This document shows positions 51,479-59,838 of a stretch of 64,000 nt of DNA, in pieces. Within the stretch, counting starts at the first letter, position 1; each line of letters begins with the position of its first letter. Below the pieces are notes generated by a model that saw nothing but the letters and a program-made list of their open reading frames with translations, ran no database searches and was not told where the DNA came from. The translations under genes were made by a program, and so were the position numbers. Source of the DNA: Streptomyces sp. NBC_01197 (GTDB lineage: Bacteria > Actinomycetota > Actinomycetes > Streptomycetales > Streptomycetaceae); NCBI RefSeq assembly GCF_036010505.1, contig NZ_CP108569.1, positions 930,001 through 994,000 on the forward strand. Reading direction: 5' to 3'.

Positions 51479-51527
51479 CCGGGTGGCGGACAGCGGGTCC
51501 AGTAGCCCCTCGCTGTCCGCCGCCCGG
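51479..51527 (+). terminator. Hairpin terminator after the acyl-CoA ligase gene
   Basis: CCGGGTGGCGGACAGCG (51479-51495) pairs with CGCTGTCCGCCGCCCGG (51511-51527), a 17-bp stem with one G-U pair, just after the stop codon. Confidence 0.8.
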
Positions 51528-51630
51528 CCAGGGGGGGGGCGGGAATGGGCCGCGCCGTGTGATCGTTGACCGTTGAGGTACCAACCCGATGGCGTACTCG
51601 CCATCGCGCACCAAGAGGAGTCAACCGCTC

Positions 51631-52467
51631 GTGAGCAAGGTCCCCTTCATCACCCTCAACAACGGCTCCCGGATGCCGCAGCTCGGCTTCGGGGTCTGGC
51701 AGGTCGCCGACGACGAGGCCACGAAGGCCGTCGGCACCGCGCTGGAGGCCGGCTACCGCAGCATCGACACCGCTGCGATCTACGGCAACGAGGAGGGCAC
51801 AGGGAAGGCGCTCGCCGCATCGGGAATCGCCCGTGACGAACTCTTCGTCACCACGAAACTGTGGAATTCCGAGCAGGGGTACGACTCGACCCTGCGCGCC
51901 TTCGACACCTCGCTGTCCAAGCTCGGCCTCGACTACGTGGACCTGTACCTGATCCACTGGCCGGTCCCCTCCAAGGACGCCTACGTGGACACGTACAAGG
52001 CCTTCGAGAAGATCCACGCCGACGGCCGCGCGAAGGCCATCGGTGTCTCCAACTTCCTCCCTGAGCACCTGGAGCGGCTGCTGGGCGAGACCTCGGTGGT
52101 CCCCGCCCTCAACCAGATCGAGCTCCACCCCCACCTGCAGCAGGCCGAGTCGCGCGCCTTCCACACGGAGCACGGCATCCACACGGAGGCCTGGTCCCCG
52201 CTCGGCCAGGGCAAGGGGCTGCTGGAGGTCCCGACCGTCGTCGCGATCGCGCAGAAGCACGGCCGCAGCGCCGCCCAGGTGGTGCTGCGCTGGCATCTGC
52301 AGACCGGCAACGTGGTCATCCCCAAGTCCGTGACGCCGTCGCGGATCAAGGAGAACATCGACGTCTTCGGCTTCGAGCTGGACGCCGACGACCTGGCGGC
52401 CATCGCGGCACTCGACGAGGGCAAGCGGCTGGGCGCCGACCCGGCCACCATGGCCCTCGGCGTCTGA
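51631..52467 (+). CDS. Aldo/keto reductase
   Basis: A 278-residue NADPH-dependent aldo/keto reductase of the 2,5-diketogluconate reductase type. The catalytic tetrad is seen as Asp/Tyr in SIDTAAIYGNE, Lys in VTTKLWN and His in YLIHWP. The cofactor region VIPKSVTPSRIKENIDVF is typical. The GTG at 51631 follows GAGGAG. Substrates are probably small carbonyls. Confidence 0.92.
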   Translation: MSKVPFITLNNGSRMPQLGFGVWQVADDEATKAVGTALEAGYRSIDTAAIYGNEEGTGKALAASGIARDELFVTTKLWNSEQGYDSTLRAFDTSLSKLGLDYVDLYLIHWPVPSKDAYVDTYKAFEKIHADGRAKAIGVSNFLPEHLERLLGETSVVPALNQIELHPHLQQAESRAFHTEHGIHTEAWSPLGQGKGLLEVPTVVAIAQKHGRSAAQVVLRWHLQTGNVVIPKSVTPSRIKENIDVFGFELDADDLAAIAALDEGKRLGADPATMALGV

Positions 52468-52499
52468 TCCCGGGAGCCTGGTCCCCGGCATTCAGTACG

Positions 52500-52540
52500 A
52501 CGGCGGCGCCGCCCGGTTCCGTTCCGGGCGGCGCCGCCGT
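52500..52540. terminator. Perfect 17-bp hairpin between convergent genes
   Basis: ACGGCGGCGCCGCCCGG (52500-52516) pairs exactly with 52524-52540 across a 7-base loop. It closes both the reductase and the methyltransferase genes. Confidence 0.85.
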
Positions 52541-52556
52541 GTGCGCGGCCGGTGCG

Positions 52557-53420
52557 TCAGCCCCGGCGCGCGGTGTACACCGTGCGGGCCGTCAGCAGAA
52601 ATGTGTCGTCGCGCAGCAGCAGCCCGCGCGGGTCCTCCGGGGTCAGCAGCAGATCGATGGCGGCCGCGTCATCCGCCGTGAGCCGGTCCGCGAAGACCTC
52701 CCGCTGCCGGGTGAAGTGGGCGACGAGCTGCTCGCGTACGGCGTGGGGCAGCGGTGCGGGAATGTCGAGCAGGAACGACCGGGTGCCGCTCGGCGCGAGC
52801 CCCACCGCGGTCAGCAGCGCGCGCCAGTCCTCGACCTCGCGCTCGGCACCGGGCAGCTTCGCCCGCATCTCGTTGAACCACTCGGCCGAGACCGCGTCGA
52901 GCCGCGCCTCCAGATCCGGCGTGCCGATGCCGGTGTCGCGCGGCAGATGGCGTGCGGTGAGACCGCCCTCGATCAGTGCGATGAGTCCACCGGGGCGCAG
53001 CAGCCCGGCCAAGCCCTCAAGTGCGGCGCGCTGGTCGCCGATGTGGTGCAGGGAGCTGCCCGCCCAGACCAGATCGGCTTCGCCCAACTCGCCCATCCCT
53101 CCGGGTAGTTCGGCGCAGTGGGTGTGAACGCGGTCACCCAGGCCGGTGCGCCCGGCCCGGTGCCGGGCGCGGTCGAGCAGGGCGGGTGAGCCGTCGACTG
53201 CGACCACTTCCGCGTACGGAAAGGCCTCCGCGAGCAGGCAGGTGACGACTCCTGGGCCGCTGCCGATGTCGAGGATCCGGCGGACGCCGGCCACGGGAAG
53301 CTGTTCGGCGATCCAGGCCGCCGCCCGCTGGTGGGCGGGCCGGTGCAACTCGGCGCTCCGCTCCAGGTGCGGAGCCATGACGTCCCAGTCGATTTCGGTG
53401 GTGTCGTGGTGATGACTCAT
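52557..53420 (-). CDS. Class I SAM-dependent methyltransferase
   Basis: A 287-residue methyltransferase. The SAM-binding motif ILDIGSGPGVVTCLLAE is at ~50-66, followed by the acidic VVAVDGSP and ADLVWAGSSLHHI. The acceptor is not predictable. The ATG at 53420 gives MSHHHDTTEIDWDVMAPHL; no good ribosome site precedes it. Confidence 0.85.
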   Translation of the reverse strand: MSHHHDTTEIDWDVMAPHLERSAELHRPAHQRAAAWIAEQLPVAGVRRILDIGSGPGVVTCLLAEAFPYAEVVAVDGSPALLDRARHRAGRTGLGDRVHTHCAELPGGMGELGEADLVWAGSSLHHIGDQRAALEGLAGLLRPGGLIALIEGGLTARHLPRDTGIGTPDLEARLDAVSAEWFNEMRAKLPGAEREVEDWRALLTAVGLAPSGTRSFLLDIPAPLPHAVREQLVAHFTRQREVFADRLTADDAAAIDLLLTPEDPRGLLLRDDTFLLTARTVYTARRG

Positions 53421-53541
53421 GCGGCCAGGGTGCCCCGTCCCGCCCCGGATGCGGGAGCTTCGTTGCCGTTGCGGCAAACGCGTCACGCTGCCCGACGGAA
53501 CGCGGGCGGCTGCGGAGACGTCCTCAGCGGGAGGGCCGCCC

Positions 53542-53847
53542 TCAGCCGGCGCCGTGCCCCGGAGCGGCCTCCTCGACCCGCCGGGCCAGTTCGAAGTCCT
53601 TGGCCGTGACCGCGCCGCCCGCGTCATGCGTGTGCACGCTCAGCGCCACGGTGCTGTACCCGAGGGTCAGATCGGAGTGGTGGCCCAGCTCCTCCTGGAT
53701 CTGCGCGATGTGCACGACCATCGCGGTGGCGGCGAAGTGTCCGGAAAGCCGGTAGGAACGCGTGATCCGTTCACCGTCCAGGGACCAGCCGGGCAACTCG
53801 CGCAGCCGGTCCTCGGTCTCTTTCCGCGTCAGCGGTTCTGCGGGCAT
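53542..53847 (-). CDS. 4a-hydroxytetrahydrobiopterin dehydratase (PCD/DCoH)
   Basis: A 101-residue pterin-4a-carbinolamine dehydratase. The active-site histidines lie in EELGHHSDLTLGYSTVALSV and the conserved end AVTAKDFELARRVE is present. It recycles pterin cofactor for aromatic amino acid hydroxylases; no such hydroxylase is in this window. It is divergent from the XRE regulator gene. Confidence 0.9.
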   Translation of the reverse strand: MPAEPLTRKETEDRLRELPGWSLDGERITRSYRLSGHFAATAMVVHIAQIQEELGHHSDLTLGYSTVALSVHTHDAGGAVTAKDFELARRVEEAAPGHGAG

Positions 53848-53884
53848 GTGCGGGACTCCTTCCGGGAAGCTGTCGGCACGACGT

Positions 53885-53890
53885 TACGGT
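53885..53890 (+). promoter_or_regulatory. Putative -10 box for a leaderless XRE-regulator mRNA
   Basis: TACGGT ends 6 bases before the ATG at 53897; no ribosome site lies between. Confidence 0.45.
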
Positions 53891-53896
53891 CTGGGT

Positions 53897-54703
53897 ATGA
53901 CAACTGTCGCTCCCGACACCGGAGTGGGGCCACTGCTGCGCGACTGGCGCAGGCAGCGCCGGGTCAGTCAGCTGGAGCTGGCCCTGCGGGCCGACTCGTC
54001 GGCCCGCCACATCAGCTTCATCGAGACGGGCCGCGCCCGCCCCAGCAAGGAGATGGTGCTGCGTCTCGCCGAACACCTGGACGTGCCCGTCCGGGAGCGC
54101 AACGCCCTGCTGCTCTCGGCCGGTTACGCGCCGGGGTACACGGAGACGATGCTCGACGACCCTTCGATGGGGGCGCTGCACGAGGGGATCAACCAGCTTC
54201 TGCGGGGATACGAGCCGTACCCGGCGCTGGTGGTCGACGGACGGTACGACGTCGTCGCCGCCAACCGCGGTATCGCGATGCTGCTGGAGGGGGTGCCCGA
54301 ACGGCTGCTCGCGCCCCCGCTGAACGCGATGCGGCTCACGCTGCACCCTTCCGGGCTCGCGCCCCGCATCCGCAATCTCCGGGAGTGGCGGGGGCATCTG
54401 CTGCACCAGATGGAACGCCAGATGGCGCCCGCCCGTTCGGATTCGCTGCGTGAGCTGTACGAGGAGGTCGCCGCCTATCCGCTTCCCGCTCCGGCGGAGG
54501 GGCGGTCGGAGCGGGTCGCGGGGTCCGCTCCGCGTTTCGCGCTGCCGCTGGAGATCGAACACGACGGGCGGGTGCTTTCTTTTCTTTCGTCCATCTCCAC
54601 CTTCAACACACCGATGGACGTGACGGTGGCCGAGCTGGCGATCGAGACATTCCTCCCAGCCGATCCCGCGACGGTCGCCTATCTGCGGTCACTGGCGGCC
54701 TGA
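53897..54703 (+). CDS. XRE-family regulator with MmyB-like domain
   Basis: A 268-residue regulator. The N-terminal helix-turn-helix (LLRDWRRQRRVSQLELALRA to ISFIETGRARPSKEMVLRLAE) is followed by a MmyB-like ligand-binding domain (ALVVDGRYDVVAANRGIAMLL). In Streptomyces such proteins often sit beside and control a single reductase or methyltransferase; here the nearest genes are a pterin dehydratase and a methyltransferase on the other strand. Confidence 0.88.
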   Translation: MTTVAPDTGVGPLLRDWRRQRRVSQLELALRADSSARHISFIETGRARPSKEMVLRLAEHLDVPVRERNALLLSAGYAPGYTETMLDDPSMGALHEGINQLLRGYEPYPALVVDGRYDVVAANRGIAMLLEGVPERLLAPPLNAMRLTLHPSGLAPRIRNLREWRGHLLHQMERQMAPARSDSLRELYEEVAAYPLPAPAEGRSERVAGSAPRFALPLEIEHDGRVLSFLSSISTFNTPMDVTVAELAIETFLPADPATVAYLRSLAA

Positions 54704-54740
54704 GCGCCCGGGCCAGGGCCTGACCGCCGGGGTCTGACCG

Positions 54741-54965
54741 CTAGGGCACCTGCCGCAGATACAGGGCGCCGCAGCTGTGGCAGAAAGGCTGGCTCTCGGG
54801 GGTCCCCCAGACGTCCGTCGACTGTTTGGGTGCGGCCGGGTCCAGCTCCCGCCCGCACAGGGCGGTCGTCTCACTGATGTGCGCGATGTGCCACCACTGC
54901 ACCCTGGGGTGCTCGTCCCTGGGGGACGAACCCTCCTGGAGATGGGCCTGCATAACGTATTCCAT
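54741..54965 (-). CDS. Small zinc-ribbon-like protein
   Basis: A 74-residue protein with cysteines in ALCGRELD and PFCHSCGALYLR, suggesting one small zinc site. An excellent ribosome site (GGAGGAGG) precedes the ATG at 54965, so an upstream GTG is not used. I do not recognise the family beyond small actinobacterial proteins with a conserved VQWWHIAHI segment. Confidence 0.65.
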   Translation of the reverse strand: MEYVMQAHLQEGSSPRDEHPRVQWWHIAHISETTALCGRELDPAAPKQSTDVWGTPESQPFCHSCGALYLRQVP

Positions 54966-55076
54966 TTGCGCCTCCTCCCCTTTAATTCTGCCACCTCCCG
55001 AGGTGCTCGAACCGGTCACGCCGGTCTGGAACAGTTCAAGCCGGACCGCACCGGATGACCGGTGCGGTCCGGCGGA

Positions 55077-55448
55077 CTACCTGTTCGCCAGCTGGAGGTT
55101 CAGCTCCTTCTCCTGGTCGCCGAGGGCCTCGCCCTGCTCCTCCACGGCGAACACGGTGCTCAGCGCGGTCCGCACCAGGTCGACCGCGTGGTAGCCGCCC
55201 TGCACGGTCGCCATGACCGGTGCCGTCAGGCTGGCTGCGCCGAGCTTCCCCGGATCGGCGTCCAGCACCTCGTAGGACGCCGCCCAAACGGTCACCCGGC
55301 CGGGCACCTCCGGCTGCGGGGCGTCCCCGGCGGCCCGGTCACAGGGGAAGGCCGAGCGCAGCGCGCCGAAGACGGTTGCCGCGTCCTCCTCCGAGTGGCC
55401 GGTGAGCGCCACCGTGACGAGCGTGTCCTGATTATCCGTGTCGGCCAT
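55077..55448 (-). CDS. Uncharacterised small soluble protein
   Basis: A 123-residue acidic protein, not recognised. It has an alpha/beta look: TLVTVALTGHSEEDAATVFG, GRVTVWAASYEVLDA and a C-terminal helix ending KELNLQLANR. The ATG at 55448 has AGGAAAG upstream. It lies 61 bp downstream of the aldehyde dehydrogenase gene on the same strand and may be co-transcribed with it. Confidence 0.65.
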   Translation of the reverse strand: MADTDNQDTLVTVALTGHSEEDAATVFGALRSAFPCDRAAGDAPQPEVPGRVTVWAASYEVLDADPGKLGAASLTAPVMATVQGGYHAVDLVRTALSTVFAVEEQGEALGDQEKELNLQLANR

Positions 55449-55509
55449 CGTGCTCACTTTCCTTGCTGGATCGGCGGGGTACGTGAACTGCCCGGGGACC
55501 GGCTCCGGG

Positions 55510-56913
55510 TCACTCGCCGGGGTCGGCGCCGTGCCAGACGGTGGTGATGTTGCAGAACTCGCGGATGCCGTGGCCGGAGAGCTCACGCCCGTACCCCGAG
55601 CGCTTGGCACCGCCGAAGGGCAGGGCCGGGTGGGAGGCGGTCATGCCGTTGAAGAAGACACCCCCTGCTTCGAGATCCCGTACGAACAGTTCCACTTCGT
55701 CCTCTTCCCGGGTCCAGACGTTGGAACTCAAGCCGAACGGTGTGTCGTTGGCCACCCGTACCGCTTCCTCGGCGCTCGCCACCCGGTAGAGGGTGGCCAC
55801 CGGGCCGAACGCCTCCTCGTGGTGGATCCGCATATCGCTGGTGATGCCCATCAGGACGGTGGGCGAGTAGAACCAGCCGCGGTCGGCCCCCTCCGGCCGA
55901 CCGCCGCCGCACAGCGCGGTCGCTCCCTTGCGTACGGCGTCGTCCACCAGCTCCTCCAGATCGCTGCGGCCCTGCTCGGTGGCGAGCGGTCCGACATCGG
56001 TCGACTCGTCCAGCGGGTCGCCGACCGTCAGTGCGGCCATCCGGGTGGTGAACTCCTCCATGAACGTGTCGTAGACATCCGTATGGACGATGAAGCGCTT
56101 GGCGGCGATGCAGGACTGCCCGTTGTTCTGCACCCGGGCTGTCACCGCGGTCCGCGCGGCCCGCCCGATGTCGGCCGACGGCATCACGATGTACGGATCA
56201 CTGCCGCCCAGCTCCAGTACGGTCTTCTTGACCTCGTCGCCCGCGACGGCCGCGACCGAGCGGCCGGCCGGTTCGCTGCCGGTGAGGGTCGCCGCAGCCA
56301 CCCGGGGGTCGCGCAGGATCGCCTCGACCGCGCCGGAGCCGATCAGCAGGGTCTGGAAGCAGCCCTTCGGGAATCCGGCCCGCTCGAAGAGTTCCCCCAG
56401 GTAGAGAGCGGTCTGCGGCACGTTCGAAGCGTGCTTGAGCAGGCCCGTGTTGCCCGCCATCAGGGTGGGCGCGGCGAACCGTACGACCTGCCAGAGGGGG
56501 AAGTTCCACGGCATGACGGCCAGCACGACGCCCAGCGGGCGGTAGCGGATGTACGCGCGGGCGGCGCCGGAGTCCTCGGCGTCGGCCCGGGACGGATGCT
56601 CGTCGGCCAGCAGCTCGGCCGCGTGCCTGGCGTACCAGCGCATCGCCTTGGCGCACTTGGCGGCCTCGGCGCGGGCTGCGGCGACCGGCTTGCCCATCTC
56701 GGTGGTCATCGTGCGCGCGATGTCCTTCTGCTCGCTCTCCAGCAGATCGGCGGCACGGTTCAGCAGCCGGGCCCGCTCGGCGAACTCCGTGGTGCGGTAC
56801 TCACGGAAGGTGTCGTGGGCGGCCGCGATGCGGCGTTCGATCTCCTCGGCGCCCAGCGCCTCGAAGGTCTGGAGCGTTTCACCGGTGGTGGGGTTCACCG
56901 TGGCGATGGGCAT
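55510..56913 (-). CDS. NAD(P)-dependent succinate-semialdehyde-type dehydrogenase
   Basis: A 467-residue aldehyde dehydrogenase of the succinic-semialdehyde group. The start MPIATVNPTTGETLQTFEAL is typical. The cofactor region is VMPWNFPLWQV, the general base is in KTVLELGGSDP and the catalytic Cys in NNGQSCIAAKRF; the end has PFGGAKRSGYGRELSGHG. The ATG at 56913 follows GAGGAGG. It is divergent from a MarR gene that may regulate it. Confidence 0.9.
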   Translation of the reverse strand: MPIATVNPTTGETLQTFEALGAEEIERRIAAAHDTFREYRTTEFAERARLLNRAADLLESEQKDIARTMTTEMGKPVAAARAEAAKCAKAMRWYARHAAELLADEHPSRADAEDSGAARAYIRYRPLGVVLAVMPWNFPLWQVVRFAAPTLMAGNTGLLKHASNVPQTALYLGELFERAGFPKGCFQTLLIGSGAVEAILRDPRVAAATLTGSEPAGRSVAAVAGDEVKKTVLELGGSDPYIVMPSADIGRAARTAVTARVQNNGQSCIAAKRFIVHTDVYDTFMEEFTTRMAALTVGDPLDESTDVGPLATEQGRSDLEELVDDAVRKGATALCGGGRPEGADRGWFYSPTVLMGITSDMRIHHEEAFGPVATLYRVASAEEAVRVANDTPFGLSSNVWTREEDEVELFVRDLEAGGVFFNGMTASHPALPFGGAKRSGYGRELSGHGIREFCNITTVWHGADPGE

Positions 56914-57015
56914 GGGTGGGTCCTCCTCGTACTCGCCCTTCCGACCTTCGCGCGCCCGGTGCGCCACCGCAACGCGGGCGGCGGACGGGCGGGGCGGGGC
57001 GCGCCCGTCCGGAAT

Positions 57016-57046
57016 GGTTCGCCATGCGAACCGTCCACCCTATGCT
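57016..57046. promoter_or_regulatory. MarR operator and -10 box
   Basis: GGTTCGC (57016-57022) and GCGAACC (57026-57032) form a perfect palindrome around CAT. TATGCT (57041-57046) is a likely -10 box ending 6 bases before the marR ATG, so the operator overlaps the -35 region. The mRNA would be leaderless. Confidence 0.55.
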
Positions 57047-57052
57047 GACCCG

Positions 57053-57532
57053 ATGGCGATGATCAAGGGTGAGGAGCCGATGGGGATGGCGGCCGCGCTG
57101 GTGCGGACGTCGTTCCTGGTGCAGGCCGTGTACACGGAAGCCAGCCGGGAGTACGGACTGCCAGTACAGCAGGCCCAGTTGATCTGCGTGCTGATGGCTC
57201 AGCCGCGCGGCATGGGGGAGTTGAGCACCATGCTGGGCCTGGAGAAGTCCAGCCTGACCGGTCTCGTCGACCGGGCCGAGCGGCGCGGGCTCGTGTGCCG
57301 GGAGCCGGATCCGCTGGACAGGCGTGCGGTACGGGTCGCGCTGTCCCCCGAGGGCGCCAGGGTGTCCGGCGACTTCTACGCCGGCGCGAGCGCGCGGATG
57401 GAGGCCCTGGCCGACGGAATAGGCCCTGCGGAGCGCGACCGGCTGGCGGCGGTGCTGGGGCGGCTGGTGCGGAGCAATGAGGTACCGATGGTCTTCATCG
57501 AGCCGAAGCCGGCGGAGGCGCCGACGGTGTGA
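57053..57532 (+). CDS. MarR-family regulator
   Basis: A 159-residue MarR protein with the winged helix MGELSTMLGLEKSSLTGLVD and wing REPDPLDRRAVRVALSPEG. A palindrome in its promoter suggests autoregulation and joint control of the divergent aldehyde dehydrogenase. The ATG at 57053 is used without a ribosome site. Confidence 0.88.
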   Translation: MAMIKGEEPMGMAAALVRTSFLVQAVYTEASREYGLPVQQAQLICVLMAQPRGMGELSTMLGLEKSSLTGLVDRAERRGLVCREPDPLDRRAVRVALSPEGARVSGDFYAGASARMEALADGIGPAERDRLAAVLGRLVRSNEVPMVFIEPKPAEAPTV

Positions 57533-57678
57533 AGGCGCCGGTGTCTGAAATCGGCCTGGTTGTTCGCCTCGTGTGCCGTGTTCCGTCACTCGCGCGTCAT
57601 TCCCCCTTCCCTTTCACCCCCTCATCTGGGAAGACTCGGCTGGATAGTCCCCTCACACCGCGAGAGGTTCCCCCACAC

Positions 57679-59736
57679 ATGCCTCAGTTCAATCGGCGCC
57701 GCTTCCTCCAGATCGCGGGCGCGACCGCCGGCTTCTCGGCCCTGTCGAACAGCATCGACCGCGCCGCCGCCATCCCCGCGAAGCGGCTCTCGGGAACGAT
57801 CAAGGACGTCGAGCACATCGTCGTCCTCATGCAGGAGAATCGTTCGTTCGACCATTACTTCGGGTCCATGAAGGGGGTACGCGGCTTCGGTGACCCCCGT
57901 CCGGTGACGCCCGTGGGCGGCAAGCCGGTCTGGTACCAGTCGGACGGCACCAAGGACGTCCTGCCCTACCACCCGGACGCCGAGGACCTCGGCATGAAGT
58001 TCATCGCCGGCCTCGACCACGACTGGGCGGGCGGCCACAAGGCCTGGAACCAGGGCAAGTACGACCAGTGGATTCCAGCCAAGTCCGCGGGCACGATGGC
58101 CCATCTGACCCGCAAGGACATCCCGTTCCACTACGCGCTGGCCGACGCGTTCACGGTGTGCGACGCCTACCACTCGTCGTTCATGGGCGCCACCGACCCC
58201 AACCGCTACTACCTGTGGTCAGGTCACGTCGGCAACGACGGCAAGGGCGGCGGTCCGGTACTCGGCAACGCCGAGGCCGGATACGACTGGACGACCTACC
58301 CCGAGCGCCTGGAGGAGTCCGGGGTCTCCTGGAAGATCTACCAGGACACCGGCGACGGACTGGACGCGGCCGGCTCCTGGGGCTGGATCGACGACGCGTA
58401 CCGCGGCAACTACGGCGACAACTCGCTCCTGTACTTCAACAAGTACCGCAACGCGAAGCCTGGTGACCCGCTGTACGACAAGGCGCGCACCGGGACCAAC
58501 GCCAAGAACGGCGACGGCTTCTTCGACATACTCAGGGCCGACGTGAAGGCGGACAAGCTCCCCCAGGTCTCCTGGATCGCCGCCCCCGAAGCCTTCTCCG
58601 AGCACCCCAACTGGCCTGCCAACTACGGGGCCTGGTACGTCTCGCAGGTGCTGGACGCGCTGACCTCGAACCCGGAGGTGTGGAGCAAGACGGCGCTCTT
58701 CGTCACCTACGACGAGAACGACGGCTACTTCGACCACGCCCTCCCGCCGTTCCCGCCCGCCTCCGCCGACCGGGGCGCATCCACGGTGGACACCTCACTC
58801 GACTACTTCCCCGGCGACGCGAGTTACGGCGCGGGGCCCTACGGCCTCGGCCAGCGCGTCCCGATGACCGTCGTCTCCCCTTGGAGCACCGGTGGTTACG
58901 TGTGCTCCGAGGTCTTCGACCACACCTCGGTCATCCGCTTCATGGAGCGCCGCTTCGGGGTGGCCGAGCCGAACATCTCGCCCTGGCGGCGTGCCATCTG
59001 CGGTGACCTGACGTCGGCCTTCGACTTCGGTCTGCAGGACACGAAGCCCGCCACGCTGCCGGACACCGACGGTTTCCAGCCGCCGGACAAGAAGCGGCAC
59101 GACAGTTACGTACCCAAGGCGCCCGCGGACCCGGCGCTGCCCAAGCAGGAGGCTGGGTCGCGGCCGTCCCGTCCGCTGCGCTACGCGCCGCTGGTGGACG
59201 GGAAGGCGGCGCCGGCCGACGGGAAGTTCACGCTCACGTTCAGCGGGGGCGCGGACGCCGGAGCCTGCTTCACGGTGACATCGGCCAACCGCGGCGACGG
59301 TCCGTGGACGTACACCGCCGAGGCGGGCAAGCAGCTCTCGGACACCTGGAACACGTCGTACTCCAAGGGCTCCTACGATCTGTCCGTGTTCGGTCCGAAC
59401 GGCTTCCTGCGCACCTTCAAGGGGCCCGGTACCACCGCAGGCCCCGAGGTGACCGCCCGTCACCAGGCCACCGACGGCTCGGTCGAGCTGACGATGACCA
59501 ACGCGGGCAGCGCCGACTGCCACCTCACGGTCACCAACGCGTACGGCGGGAAGAGCGAGACCTTCACGGTCCGCACGGGGAAGACCGTGGTGTACGCGGT
59601 GGACCTGCGCGCCACCCGGCAGTGGTACGACCTGACGGTGGTCTCGGACCAGGACGGCGCGTATCTGCGCCGGCTGGCCGGACATGTCGAGAACGGCAGG
59701 CCCGGTGTGAGCGACCCGGCGATCATCACCGGCTGA
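57679..59736 (+). CDS. Tat-exported phospholipase C with two C-terminal DUF756 domains
   Basis: A 685-residue non-haemolytic-type phospholipase C. The signal peptide has the twin-arginine motif FNRRRFLQIAGA. Catalytic motifs are VLMQENRSFDHYFGSM, TYDENDGYFDHALP and FDHTSVIRFMERRFG. After ~510 residues, two beta-rich DUF756 (PLipase_C_C) repeats follow, e.g. GPWTYTAEAGKQLSDTWN. It would cleave phosphatidylcholine or other phosphodiesters outside the cell. It is a longer paralogue of the gene at 15308 and contains no TTA codon. A GAGAGG site precedes the ATG. Confidence 0.92.
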   Translation: MPQFNRRRFLQIAGATAGFSALSNSIDRAAAIPAKRLSGTIKDVEHIVVLMQENRSFDHYFGSMKGVRGFGDPRPVTPVGGKPVWYQSDGTKDVLPYHPDAEDLGMKFIAGLDHDWAGGHKAWNQGKYDQWIPAKSAGTMAHLTRKDIPFHYALADAFTVCDAYHSSFMGATDPNRYYLWSGHVGNDGKGGGPVLGNAEAGYDWTTYPERLEESGVSWKIYQDTGDGLDAAGSWGWIDDAYRGNYGDNSLLYFNKYRNAKPGDPLYDKARTGTNAKNGDGFFDILRADVKADKLPQVSWIAAPEAFSEHPNWPANYGAWYVSQVLDALTSNPEVWSKTALFVTYDENDGYFDHALPPFPPASADRGASTVDTSLDYFPGDASYGAGPYGLGQRVPMTVVSPWSTGGYVCSEVFDHTSVIRFMERRFGVAEPNISPWRRAICGDLTSAFDFGLQDTKPATLPDTDGFQPPDKKRHDSYVPKAPADPALPKQEAGSRPSRPLRYAPLVDGKAAPADGKFTLTFSGGADAGACFTVTSANRGDGPWTYTAEAGKQLSDTWNTSYSKGSYDLSVFGPNGFLRTFKGPGTTAGPEVTARHQATDGSVELTMTNAGSADCHLTVTNAYGGKSETFTVRTGKTVVYAVDLRATRQWYDLTVVSDQDGAYLRRLAGHVENGRPGVSDPAIITG

Positions 59737-59838
59737 AACTCTGAACGGCTGAACCGCTGCCGGTGCCGGTCCCGCGAGCCGGGGCCCGGCACCGGAGCGG
59801 ATGCTGCCGGCACCGCCTGCGTCCGGAGCCGGGCGGGC

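Noticed and set aside
55438..57048. Long forward-strand frame over the semialdehyde dehydrogenase gene
   Set aside because: It is antisense to a complete dehydrogenase with catalytic residues and shows no family motif.
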